Shown: positions 37,135 through 47,790 of the stretch, in pieces | Numbering within the stretch: the first letter of the stretch is position 1 | Layout: each line of letters begins with the position of its first letter | From: Atopsyche davidsoni | Lineage: Eukaryota; Arthropoda; Insecta; Trichoptera; Hydrobiosidae | Direction of reading: 5' to 3' | Assembly (NCBI GenBank): GCA_022113835.1 | Contig: JAILWY010000014.1 | Coordinates: forward strand, 9,301,501-9,365,500 | Length of the DNA stretch: 64,000 nucleotides | Position numbers and translations under genes: made by a program | The notes under the pieces: model-generated | Told to the model about the DNA's origin: nothing | The model's input: the letters and a program-made list of their open reading frames with translations, nothing else | Database searches by the model: none

Positions 37135-37505
37135 GATGCGGAGCCAAAAGGTTCTGGGTTTGGACGTTTTGCAGATTTGATCGACGGTCAAAGCCGTCTA
37201 TTTATTCTGGTCTGTATCAAGCGGCCCGAATTAGCTTTCAAAACGTACCCTTTTAGGGGTTCTTTTGTAGGCTCCGTATCGAGCTCGCCCCCGCGCTCGT
37301 ACACATGTCGCGACTCGATTCTTTGCGCCGAGAGGCGGCGATAAAGCGAATTGGTTCACGTCCCAGTTAGTGCCGCTGCACGGAGCACTCGGCTTGTGGC
37401 ACTTGCTAATTAGATATTCCCTAACGGGGTTAGTGCTCGGGCCGGACGTGCGGCGCGGCGCGTCTTTTGTACGACTGCCGCGACTTATCGTATTATGAGC
37501 TCGGG
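37135..37505. promoter_or_regulatory. Long GC-rich island, enhancer-like
   Basis: About 370 bp that begins next to mariner copy 2. It is CpG-dense in two blocks (37280-37345 and 37435-37490, the latter with GGCGCGGCGCG) separated by GCTAATTAGATATT, a homeodomain-type TAATTA core. A long plus-strand frame (36958-37344) starts inside the mariner and runs in here; it is chimeric and not a gene. Enhancer identity is inferred from composition and the motif. Confidence 0.3.
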
Positions 37506-40500
37506 CTAGTTAGCATCGTGTGCATTTAGCTATTTTCTATGAACTGGCAGCATATTTCTTCCTTGAACGAAAATTGAATAGAACTTTATAAAAAAAAATG
37601 AGAACTACACTCACATAAACACACATTGTGAATGTGAACAGTTATTAATAGTTTACCTGTTGTTTGAACTCCATTATTTATTTATGCATGTAAAAAATCT
37701 CAAATGATTTGGAGAATTATAAATTTTTTGTATTTTGTACGCGTAGGCATCTAAGTGTATTATTTAAAAATTTAAAACTTATTTTTATTAATATTATCAA
37801 TCCTGCAATAATGCCCATTCTGTTGAATGTAAATAAAAAATCCAATAAGTATGTCACGTTTATAAATATGTACTTTTAAATATTTTCGTCATTTTTTATA
37901 AACCACTGAAAAGCTTCATGCGCAGTCCTAAAAATTATTTCAAGCCTGTATCGGTGATATTTTCATTTTTTTTACCAATTAATTTCCAATTGGGTCCCTT
38001 CAAAATGAGTGACTATTCGCAGTTTGTTGAAAAAAAAACCTGTTTTTGTTTTCGTTCCTCGTATATTTTTGCATACTTTTAACGTCTCCCCGGGCCTGGC
38101 TATGGGGGCTGGCCGAGATCGCCCCCCCTCACCCTTCATAGAGTCTGCCATCATGACCCACCACGATTCATAAAAGTGTGTAATTTAGCAATCTAAAAAA
38201 TAAACGAATGTTGCCTTATAAATGCTAGTCACGGTGTGGCTTGGCGCTGTGGTTGACTCGGTAGGTCCATTGATGTTATTTTCCCTTCATATATGTTCAA
38301 ATGTTTAAAGGGATTATGGTACATCAAAGAAAGCTCGTTTTCTGTTTATGATTATATATTTTATTTTTCTACGAAATACAATGTCTGTTTCGTAAAAATA
38401 AATGTTTTTTTTTCTATTACAATTTTAATGAAATGGCTTTATTAATATTCTTTCTCTCTTTTTTTCAGGTAAGTTCTACTTCCGCCTTTATTAATATTGA
38501 AAATTGTGGTGAGTATTTTCCTGTTAAGTTAATCCGCTGGTATTATTTTTCGTTTTAATTCGTGATGTTAAAGAGTAAACCAAAATTTGAGTAATTACAG
38601 TCAAAACGTGTTTGCCATCTGAAACGTTTTAAAATAATTAAGCATTCTTTTTAATTACTTTGATAATTTGATTTCCGACATTTTTTTAAAATTTGTGCTT
38701 ACGTAGAAATAAAACACGTATTTAAACAAAATTCATGAAGCTTAAAACCTTTTTGAAGATCGCGAAAATTAAATGGAGCTCAAATAGCAATTTGTATTAT
38801 TTATTCAGCCGGACCAAAGCTTCTTAGGGGCGCTCATTATTTTCCTTTTAAAATTGCAAACATATTTGTTCTCGTTATTGCTAAGACTCTGCATACTTTA
38901 AACCGAATTATTTGCTCTTTGTTTTTCAAAGCATACCTTTTGATCGCGGTAGCTTGGAGCTATCGTTTATTTCCATGAATTCTGTGAAAGTAAACAATCT
39001 TTTTATATTACACCGTTGCCTTGGAAATTTTCAGCAAAATTACGGATACAAGAACTTACATTGTACCTCACTAGAAAAATGTATATTTGACTAATTTAAA
39101 TAAAAACTAAGGTTTCTTAAAAATAGGCAATCTGTACGTAGCACACTGTGAAATTATATATCAGCCTCAAAAATAAACCAATATGAAAGGCAGTAAAATA
39201 AATCCACCGACAAACATATCGATTTTAAAATTGGTTACAATGTTTTTCAAAGCAATCTTTATATTTTTACCGTTGATTTGAATAAATAAGTATTTCCACC
39301 GATAGAGAATCAATTGCGCTTTGTAAATATTTGCTCCGATTTAATTAAATTGCATACTAACGAGGTATCTCGACATGCGCCGAATTTGCACCAGGCGCCA
39401 ATATATTTGAAGCCTTATTGGAGATCAAAGTTACTTTGAAAAAGTAATGTAATTGAATTTCATCAATCGCGTCAAAGCTTAGATTATTTAATGATGATTA
39501 CGCAGCATGGTTAAGTGTTCATATCTTAATTGCGGGGAAATTTATTTTGTTGAACTTCACTTTATAAATGCAATTGCCGTTAATAAGACTAATGATCTGT
39601 TTTCACTCTGACTCTGGAGCTCTCTCGGTGTTCAAAGGAGTTCGCCGATGTATTTAAAGAACGATATAGCTCTCGCTCTAACAATAAAATAAATAGTAAT
39701 CTCTACAACCGCTTTGTTTATTTATATTCAACAAAATTAACATTAAAAATTCATCAATAGTTATTTGGTTCTTTTTCCAGTTGTTTCGTAGAAATAATTT
39801 GTTTGTGTTCAACAATATGCAAATAAAGCATGAGATGCTATATTTTTCCACATTTTTTAAAGTTATTATAGATATATATTTTTAAAGTTAGTTGGTATTA
39901 TTTGATCACAAGTATTTCCTAGACCTCTTAGGCTTGTGTTCCCAGGTGTGTTCCGCTAAGTGCCGTTTCTCGTAAAAGAATTCGACTTCGACATGCAGTG
40001 TGCCTTCTCGACACTACAATGGTTTCTGTATTGCACTATCTTATCTATATAGTGCGACTGGAGTGCCAGTACTTCATATTATTTTGTGAACACGTTTTAT
40101 AAGGTAACTATGAAGTAACGATTATCGCAAAAGCATATCAGATTGTTAGTAACGAATCTAAGCCTATTGTTTCGATCTATTATAACATGCTAACGTTATC
40201 AAATATGCTTATGGATATTTTTTTCGGAAATATAAAGTAAAATTAAGTACATCAAAATATATAAAAATTATTTATTTCAGCAAAGAATTTAAACGACAAC
40301 CAATGCCGGAATAATGTCCTTAATTTTTAAAATATTTATTTTAATTTTAAATACTTTCTTCAAAAATGCGTCTAGTTCGTGATATTATTTTTACGTTCAT
40401 TTGTTTTACTGTCTGTGCACATTGTGACAAAAGTATTCTACATTTTGATTGAGCTCCATTGGTATAAGTAAGGTTATCAACCTTATTAATACATGCGTCT

Positions 40501-42320
40501 GTGCAATTAAAATATTATAAAATTGGCTGGCCCTTAATCAAAATATGAGTTCCCTTGTTATTCAACCGCCTTCTATAAACATTTGCGTTAATCGACCTTT
40601 GTACAGCCTTTTATATTTTACAATAGACGATTATTTTATAATTTACAAAATAACGTGTACCAAAATAATAAACACAGTGGTTATTCGTTGCGAAAGTAGG
40701 TCAAAATATATTTCGTATTGTTATACGTATCACCAATGCTTTATGTATAATTTAACTACCTTCTTCCTTGTGTATCGCTGCACTGATCACTTCACTATAA
40801 TATAGTAATTATGGTGATTAATTCTTTTTAATAGATCTCTTGTCGAAAGATCCATTATTCTAATAAGATATCGAATTAAACACACATAAAGTGTTATAAA
40901 AAATAAAGAATACATAATTATGTCAGCGTCGACGGTCAAATAGATTTATGAATACATTAAAAATCCAGTTCTGCGATAATATCGCATTAAACTAGTATTA
41001 TTTTTCTGCCGGTTAAATTACGTATCTTTGATTGTGATCGGATATTTTACACTTCCACATTCAGACATTTATTCTTGGAACTTTGAAATAGTGGGTTTTT
41101 TCACCACACGATTTCAGTTTCGATCACAAAAAAATGGTTTCCAGCTGTTTGAAAATAATTTAATTATTATGTTTTGTATACCTGATTGTCTGGTGAGATT
41201 CATTGTTATTCGTGACGCTGCTTTAAGTAAATGCATTGAAATTTCATTCATGACTGTACGCACAGCGCATATTCTTGCACTTGGCATTAAGATAAAGGCG
41301 ACCTTGGTCTATAGGCCTGAACCACTGTGCGTTTGAAGTTTTGGCAATTCAATACTTGATAAAAACGAGCAGTATTTTATTATACACCAATTGTTGTAAT
41401 TTGATAAGTATATAAATAAGCATTTCTTTCTAAATACGAGCTTATAAGGCAATACAGTAATAATGAGCTAGACAGTTCATTTTACACCAGAGTGCATAAA
41501 AGTTTTTGTAAGATCATGCATTATTTTGTAGGATCAAATGGTGTTCTAGTTAATTTTTGTTTTTTCATATTTATTTTTGAAGAATATTAATAAATAAAAC
41601 ATTTATTTGAAAGTGATGTAACCGCCTATACCTTGGTCCATTCATTGAACAAATATTTCCGCTCACTAATATTACAGTTCTTTGTCATCAGGTAGTGTGC
41701 GTGTAAACACAGTAACAGTAAAAGCGATTCGACGCCGGCGGGCCTCGGTCTGCGGTGGCTCGGTTGCTAATGAACGATATGAAACGAAATAAACTTGAAT
41801 AGTATTTTTATTAATATTAATTGGACACATTTAATAACAAACGTGTAGCAGAGCATTTTAAATTGCAATCCCTATTGTTGTGCTCTCCGGTACAACATTT
41901 TATGATTGTTTCGTTCTCTGCAATGGCAAGGAATAATGTGCTACTGAGCGTGGTTAATTTAAATCATAAAACACACATAATAATAACTCCTCAATTGCGA
42001 GGACAAATAATGCTTCGGGCAAAGCAGACTTCGGGTAACTACTAATATATTTTGTGAAGAAACAAAAATCGTAAAAAATCGTTTTGATTAAATTTTATAC
42101 AACAGCGAAAGCTTTTATATTTTTAATACATTTGTCAATAAAAATATCAACGCAGTACATCAGTACAATAAATATAGATTCTTCAAATGTTTTTTCAAAC
42201 ATTTGATAACAAAACCGATAAATTGTATTATTATGGCCTAATAGATTTTTTCGTACATTTAAATCGAACTTACTCCCAGAATATAATTCTAGTGAGCTAA
42301 TCTGAATTTCGTGTTATCGT
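37506..42320. other. AT-rich intron stretch holding the ratchet site
   Basis: Apart from the acceptor-donor juxtaposition at 38468 and a GC patch at 38085-38135, this is AT-rich with no gene, tandem array or recognised transposon. Frames at 40545-40805 and 41028-41336 are random-looking. Confidence 0.5.
38448..38474 (+). promoter_or_regulatory. Recursive splice site (ratchet point) of the PKC long intron
   Basis: Nineteen consecutive pyrimidines (38448-38466) end in CAG at 38466-38468, and GTAAGT follows with no base between (38469-38474). A TTAAT branch-point-like sequence lies at 38442-38446, 22 bases before the AG. This is the combined 3'/5' splice-site consensus of zero-nucleotide exons described in long introns of Drosophila and vertebrate genes. 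Splicing to the AG would regenerate a full donor and remove the intron stepwise. It lies on the coding strand of the PKC gene, 29.6 kb downstream of the exon 1 donor. The sequence match is direct; use in vivo is inference. Confidence 0.75.
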
Positions 42321-42322
42321 TT

Positions 42323-42863
42323 TAGTATTATATAGATAAAATAAAAGTGTACATTATGAGGCTATCTATTCTATCTTTAGTTAAATTACCAGCATTGTCC
42401 CAACATATAATTTTCAGCTGCGATTTTCGTCAATATATTATTTGGTTACATATTTCACAGCTCGTGTCGGCAAGTGCAGGGTAAGGTTAGGTTGTAGTAT
42501 TATGTAGATAAATTAAAAGTGTGCATTATGGGGCTATCTACTGTATTGATATAAGTACATTTTTTCACACATTGAAAATGATTAAAGAAAACTCTCAGTA
42601 AAATATCATCGTCACATGGCTTACAAGCTTACATGGCAGGTGCATTATTCAATTATGCCAACGAGCCACTGCAACTTAGCGAGAATTTTTAACAATCATA
42701 TTCTATATATGAACCAACGTACTCATGCCAATTAAATACTGCGACGGTCTCATAAAAATCAAATATATGTATCGTTGGTTTAATTACCAGATTTGTCGCA
42801 ACATATAATTTTTAGGTGTGATTTTCGTCAATATATTATTTGGTATGCAGGGTTAGGTTAGGT
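42323..42863. repeat. Two-copy tandem unit, second copy interrupted by a SINE fragment
   Basis: Unit copy 1 (42323-42493) has block A (TAGTATTATATAGATAAA...GGCTATCTA), block B (42380-42445, ...CGTCAATATATTATTTGG) and an end GCAGGGTAAGGTTAGG. Copy 2 repeats A at 42495-42541 and B at 42779-42843, with the end GCAGGGTTAGGTTAGG at 42848-42863. Between A and B of copy 2 lies a SINE fragment (about 42553-42737). The SINE therefore postdates the duplication. Confidence 0.7.
42553..42737 (-). mobile_element. tRNA-related SINE fragment, copy A
   Basis: Read on the minus strand, it shares GTTGGTTCATAT, ATGATTGTTA, GATGATATTTT.CTGAGA and TTTAATCATTTTCAATGTGTG with the elements at 43137-43449. It therefore belongs to the same family. 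Its tRNA T-arm region is degenerate or missing. It is inserted within the second copy of the 42323-42863 tandem unit. Confidence 0.6.
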
Positions 42864-43115
42864 GGGCCCCCAGTTGGTTAACCTGGGTCCAAGTCCCCGC
42901 CGCCTCTGTCGGCTCGTCTCGTTGGAGCCTCGACAAGGCCGATGCCAGGCACTCCGAACCGGACGGATTCTCTCGCCTGATTTTCCCCCATTATAATAAC
43001 CGCGGGGGGAATATTTGCATTTTAACCGGATCGTTGCCGGTGTGAGGTTTTCTCTTCAAAAGGAAAACCTCATAAGCGGCACTTTTACGAAATAAATTTT
43101 TATTATGCTGTTTTG
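42845..43115. repeat. GC-rich repeat fragment with TTAGG units and a hairpin end
   Basis: It starts with GGGTTAGGTTAGG (two units of the insect telomere repeat TTAGG, probably by chance or from a mobile element). It continues through GC-rich DNA and contains a 10-bp hairpin TGAGGTTTTC / GAAAACCTCA at 43043-43052 and 43063-43072. It is AT-rich again after 43090. It looks like the end of an unidentified transposable element. No reading frame of a known family is seen. Confidence 0.35.
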
Positions 43116-43136
43116 CTTTCTTTTTTTTTTTAAATT

Positions 43137-43323
43137 GTATTATTACTAATATGATTAGGCACATTAGTTCACACACATAAGATGATTAATGAAATTATAA
43201 GAAATCCCCAGGCTTACATAGCCGGTGTACTGATCATTGTACTAACGAACCACATCCATTAATCGCGAATTCTAACAATCATACTCCACATATGAACCAA
43301 TGTGCCCAGGCCAACCAATATTT
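43137..43323 (-). mobile_element. tRNA-related SINE, copy B (minus orientation)
   Basis: The minus-strand reading begins TATTGGTTGGCCTGGGCAC, passes GGTTCATATGTGGAGTATG and AGTACACCGGCTATGTAAGC, and ends with the family tail (TTAATCATCTTATGTGTGTG). The T-arm segment found in copy C is missing here. It faces copy C head to head. Confidence 0.6.
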
Positions 43324-43446
43324 ATTTATTTATGTTAGCCTGGGGATGTGGGTTCAAATCCCACACAAATCACGATGATATTTTTCTGAGAATTTCTTTA
43401 ATCATCTTCTATGTGTGAACTTATGTGCTCAATCGTATTAGTAATA
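43141..43446. repeat. Foldback formed by two head-to-head SINE tails
   Basis: Positions about 43141-43206 are the near-exact reverse complement of about 43386-43446 (TATTACTAAT at the left end, ATTAGTAATA at the right end). This gives arms of roughly 60 bp around a 180-base middle. It arises from copies B and C facing each other. Confidence 0.75.
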
Positions 43447-43449
43447 ATA
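43334..43449 (+). mobile_element. tRNA-related SINE, copy C (plus orientation) with intact T-arm
   Basis: GTGGG-TTCAAAT-CCCAC at 43348-43364 is a perfect tRNA T-stem and 7-base loop. GGTTCAAATCC (43351-43361) is a good RNA polymerase III B box. The tail CACGATGATATTTTTCTGAG and TTTAATCATCTTCTATGTG matches copies A and B. The A-box half is absent, so the copy is 5' truncated. Confidence 0.65.
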
Positions 43450-46359
43450 TAAAAAACCCGTAATAGGTAATAAATACGCACTTGATTGACGTTCAATCCA
43501 AAAAATAGACTTAAATAATTGTAATAATTTAAATTTAAATATTACATAACAAATTGTTTATGCAATCGAGATCTTCAATGTAAATTTAATCGATTGTATT
43601 TTTTAAATCTCGTATTTGATTAACGCCACGATGGTTTACCTGTTTTTTTCGCATCCAAATGACATTGATTAACTGGCTTGTTTTATTTACTGTTTTCAAA
43701 AATGTCAAATACACAAGTATTATGCATGATATTTACGAAATATTTTCTGAACAACGAGTCTCTTGATTATAACGAACTATTTATAGACACTTGAAAACGC
43801 AATATTCAAAGTAAACAACTTGCATATTTTAGAACTATATTCTAAGGAATGTATTTATTTTATTTAAAATCTTGCATAATTTTAAAATAAATAAATAATT
43901 GTGTTATTTTAAATGCGTATCTCAATGTATTTTATTTGCTTATGATATGCCTCTTACTTGTAAATGCTATTTTTTAATTATTACAAAATGAGGCATAATT
44001 AAAAATCAGTAGTACATCCTACTGTTAAAATTATCAAAAAGAGTGTGCAGAAGTTGCGAACAGAACAACGAACAGAGGAGTGGAGAACTAGAGGTATTTG
44101 GCAAAATTGATAGATGGAAATTTTTCTGGATTTTAGTAAATAACAATTTGTGATATCATAACTAAATATTAAACGCAACGTAACAATAAAAAAATTAACC
44201 AAATGTCTTTTTAACGACCGAATTGTCGCCTCGTTCTTATACCGACCATACATTTAAATTCAACTAGTAACATACCAATGCGGTTGCCGAAACCGGCAAC
44301 GGTCGTGCTGGATGAGCGTTGCTTCGATGCTAGACTTTCAAAACGAATGTTATTCCAGGTATTACTATCTCTAGAAGAATTGATCGTTGTCCAAGATATT
44401 GAAACGTCGCTTGGGGTAATAATACTGCCAATGCGCGTGAGTCCCTCGATATGCCCGCCTGTCACCTTATTACGTTTAAAAAAAATAAAACCTTGGTTTT
44501 CAAGTTCATTAGGGCAACCAATGACTACTTTGTTTGTGCTCATTCAATAGTAAACACAAGTAGAGGTGAGTACCGTGTTTGAACTTCATATGATAATTAT
44601 TGTGTATCTACTCTAGCCCACGTGGAATTTATAAGCTATTTGAAGACGCGTTTGCACCATGGCCATTGAAATGTGTTTATTTTTTTTTACTTTAAAATTC
44701 AACAGATTAATCGATATCACTTTTAATGGACTACCAAAAGGTTATTTCGTTTCCTCTTTACAATTTATTACACTGTAAAAAATGAACGTTTCTCAACCTC
44801 ACAAAAACATTGATTTACGAATTGATTTTAATTCTTAAGATTGGCCATTCACAGATTCAATTTTTAATAATAATTACTTTACTATTCAGATTTTTTTGCG
44901 AGCAGACTCGATAATCGGTTTTTTGCCTTCTTCATTGTGTATGTATATTTTCATTGATCTTTTTTTGCGGGACTGAGTTTGAAATAATAGCAATTGACAT
45001 TTTACATCCTGCAATGGACTCATGTATTAAAATTACTTAATTATTTTTTTTATTTGCTAGCATAAAGTGTGGTGGTTATTAATAGTTTAACAATTCAGTT
45101 ACATCTACGCACACATCCCGACATTTGTCAGTATGATGTTGGCATTTGCATTCTAAAATATACAATATTCATGTATTTCACTTTTTTTAATGACATTGAA
45201 AAAGTTCCTCGCATGCAAAAAGCAACACAATCTGCTGCTGCTGTCCCAAATTATGATATTGCTTCTGAATTCACTTTTCTTATTTTTTCTTTTATGGATG
45301 TAAATAAATATGCATTAAACGTACCCTAAACTATCTTTGGTTACATAAATTAAACGTGCAAGATCATTTATTTATTCACATAGAGTTGGCACACATCTCA
45401 CATAAATATTATATAAAGTTTTCAAATATAATAAGATCTCTTAAAGTATAGTTGAAGATTTGTTTCTATAAATAAGATTTCCTTGAGTATTCAGGTTTTT
45501 ATGAAAACCCAAATACCGTGGGAAGTGTCTTCATATTGTGGCAGTCAATATTTTCTTAGATATTTTTGAATGGGTATCATATAACTCTTTATGTTGGTAA
45601 CAGCTATGATTAGGTAGGCGTATTTATAGATATGAAAACACAGAAAAATATCAGGCAATCTCATTACTAAACAAATTTATTCTAAATAAGTAAAGTCCAT
45701 TAATTTAAAAACTATTTCTATTTTTTATATTGCCTGCTTAATACAAGGTAGATTTGTTTGTGTTCCTCAGCATGTTATGAAATATTAAAAACCGGTGTTA
45801 TTTAAAAAAATTATTCTGACGTTTCATTGAACAAACGTTTGTGTTTGAGCGGAACGTCTTGTTTTCAATTAATTTTAATAATGCTTTGGCAAAGATAAAA
45901 TGTGTCCTTTTATTATTTCTAGTCAATTCCTGTCTTTCTTTTCGTTTATTATTTTTTTAACGGTTTGCTTTTGAGATGAAACGTGATTTTACCATTCGTA
46001 TTTTCAACAAATGAATTATGATAACAGACTTTTTTTATTTTTTATTTTCAGAAGTGTTTCGGTGTATATACGTTAGAATTCCAAATTATATTAATTTACA
46101 TACTATATATTTTTCTGCAGCTTACATCTTCGTGTTCGTATAATATTATCGCTTCTACCTCATTTGTAACGAAAATTTAGTTTATATATCATATTCAGTA
46201 TTAACTCTAAAGTTAAAGCATTAATTTAATATTTTCATTAAGTACTTGTGGCCTTGTTTTTGTGTGAATTTTCCTCACAATCCAATATCATATTATGTAA
46301 GTTCTTCACACAAGTATAATAGCTTGAATCGATAAATCTTGCTGCAAGGACTTCGTGCT
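43450..46359. other. Intron stretch with one unassigned open frame
   Basis: AT-rich except for 44210-44545, where the minus strand is open for 110 codons (44543-44211, MSTNKVVIGCPNELENQ...) and the plus strand is also open. An in-frame TGA lies directly before that ATG and no good donor or acceptor flanks it. I recognise no family. ORFs of this length are expected once or twice by chance in 64 kb. Confidence 0.4.
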
Positions 46360-46660
46360 GCATTTAGTTCCCACATTGCTCAACGATACGGCGTACGGTT
46401 TTTAATAATCTTGGCTTCAGAACATTTCAAACCCAACAAGGATCCCATAATCGTAACGCATCTCGCTGCTTCATTAGCGGCAGGTGTCTCCGGGTGGCTG
46501 TCGTTCTAACGAGAGAAAATATCACCTCAGCCTCGCCGGATTACCAGGCGATCCGCGTCGCTAAAGATGAGTTCTTCCCAGTGGGTCGCGTCGAGTTAGG
46601 GGCTCGCACTTCTTCAAGTTCTTGCGGAGGACATTTTACTATATTTTTAGTTATTTATAT
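46360..46660. promoter_or_regulatory. GC-enriched island
   Basis: Moderately GC-rich, CpG-containing sequence (GGCGATCCGCGTCGC mirrored by ACCAGGCGATCC context) in AT-rich surroundings. No specific strong motif and no gene. A regulatory role is possible from composition only. Confidence 0.25.
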
Positions 46661-46836
46661 CATTTTTACTTTGGGAATCGATCGTTTGAATTTTTTTTAA
46701 AAATTAAGTTTAAAAATGCTACTAATGAATTTCACGTACCATATTAGTAAATCCTAAAAGAATTCAAAACTTTTTTTTTCAATTCCATGAATATCGAATA
46801 TTTAAATTGTATTGAATATACTTTGTCTTAATTACA

Positions 46837-46911
46837 CCATGAAAATATTTTTTTACATAAAGATATAAAAAAATATTTTTCATGGTTGTGCCAACAAAGG
46901 TTGGCACAACC
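46837..46911. repeat. Two adjacent palindromes
   Basis: The first (46837-46885) begins CCATGAAAATATTTTT and ends AAATATTTTTCATGG, a near-perfect inverted repeat with a short AT loop. The second (46884-46911) is GGTTGTGCCAAC - AAAG - GTTGGCACAACC, a perfect 12-bp stem with a 4-base loop. The two overlap by two bases. It may be a transposon end or a small structured RNA; no homology is recognised. Confidence 0.75.
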
Positions 46912-46987
46912 TTTTTACGAGAGCCGAGAAAATCCGATCAAGTAGCTTGATTTATTTTAATTAAATTTAGCCTCATAAATTACCAAA

Positions 46988-47356
46988 ACCCCGTTATGCG
47001 CGGTTTCACTATAACACGAATTTCAAATTCGCGTTAAAATGCCTCGCATTACGCGAATTTCTTATTTTAGGAATGTGTATGAACATAATGTAGTCATTGA
47101 CTTCTCTTAACAATTAAAAACAGCGTTGGATGTTATGAACGTATTTTACAAGAACGTAAAAGAGACGCTACCCAAAAGGCAATAGATGTATTTTTCAGTA
47201 AAAATAACATGTAATACTGCATGAAGTGTTCTTAGAATTAGAGTACTCGTATATTTTTGTATTAAGTTTTGACTATGTATGTTAAATCGTAAGCCCCGAT
47301 ATACGCGAATTTCACTTAACGCGATTTTTTCCGGAACGTATCCCTCGCGTAAAGTA
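46988..47356 (-). mobile_element. Tigger/pogo-like MITE, copy 2 (ends eroded)
   Basis: Same family as 28893-29290 in the opposite orientation. Shared segments include CCCCGTTATGCGC, TTTCAAATTCGCGTTAAAAT, ATAACATGTAATACTGCATG and ATCCCTCGCGTAAAG. The outer 20-25 bases of the left end and part of the right end (GCGGGGTATTACTG) are lost, so the TIRs are incomplete. No coding capacity. Confidence 0.8.
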
Positions 47357-47519
47357 GTTAGTATACGTGCTCTTCTAAAGTAAATTTTGAAAACAAATAC
47401 TATAGTATGTTAGCATAAAAATCAAACATAAAAAAATATCTAGCCGCAGGTGGTTCCCGATTGTTTGTATTAAATATATTGCTGCTTCTTTTGTTTCTGC
47501 TGATCTTTTCGTGTGTTTT

Positions 47520-47790
47520 GATTGACATGTCCTCCATTTCGCTCATGCAGCAGCCCTGGGCTTAGGATCCTCGCCAGGCCGCCGCGGTGACAGGATGAGG
47601 AACGAGCGTTAAATTGAGCGGGCGTGTCGGATGGAGAAATGATTCGAGCCGGAGCGCTCCTCGGTGCGCGCCGCTCAAGATGTGTAATGCTTTATCCGAG
47701 GAAATAAAGAACACGCGTGGAGCAGCAGGGCTCGGGGTGACCGGGACCACAGAGATTTCGACATTTCCGAATTGAACCCCGGCACGTCGT
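47520..47790. promoter_or_regulatory. GC-rich island
   Basis: CpG-dense block (GGCCGCCGCGGTGAC, CGGAGCGCTCC palindrome near 47650, TGCGCGCCGC). A 62-codon minus-strand frame covers it, but no splice sites or family similarity support coding. Regulatory by composition only. Confidence 0.3.

Noticed and set aside
36958..37344. 128-codon plus-strand frame
   Set aside because: It begins on the antisense strand of mariner copy 2 and runs into the adjacent GC island; chimeric, no family similarity.
41670..41696. CTAAT...TTGTCATCAG|GTAGTG acceptor-donor juxtaposition
   Set aside because: The donor GTAGTG is weak, and the site is only 3 kb from the much stronger 38468 site.
44278..44550. Plus-strand frame overlapping the 44211-44543 minus frame
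   Set aside because: Shadow of the same GC-richer segment; the AG|GTGAGT donor after it lies beyond the stop, and there is no pyrimidine tract to make it a ratchet site.
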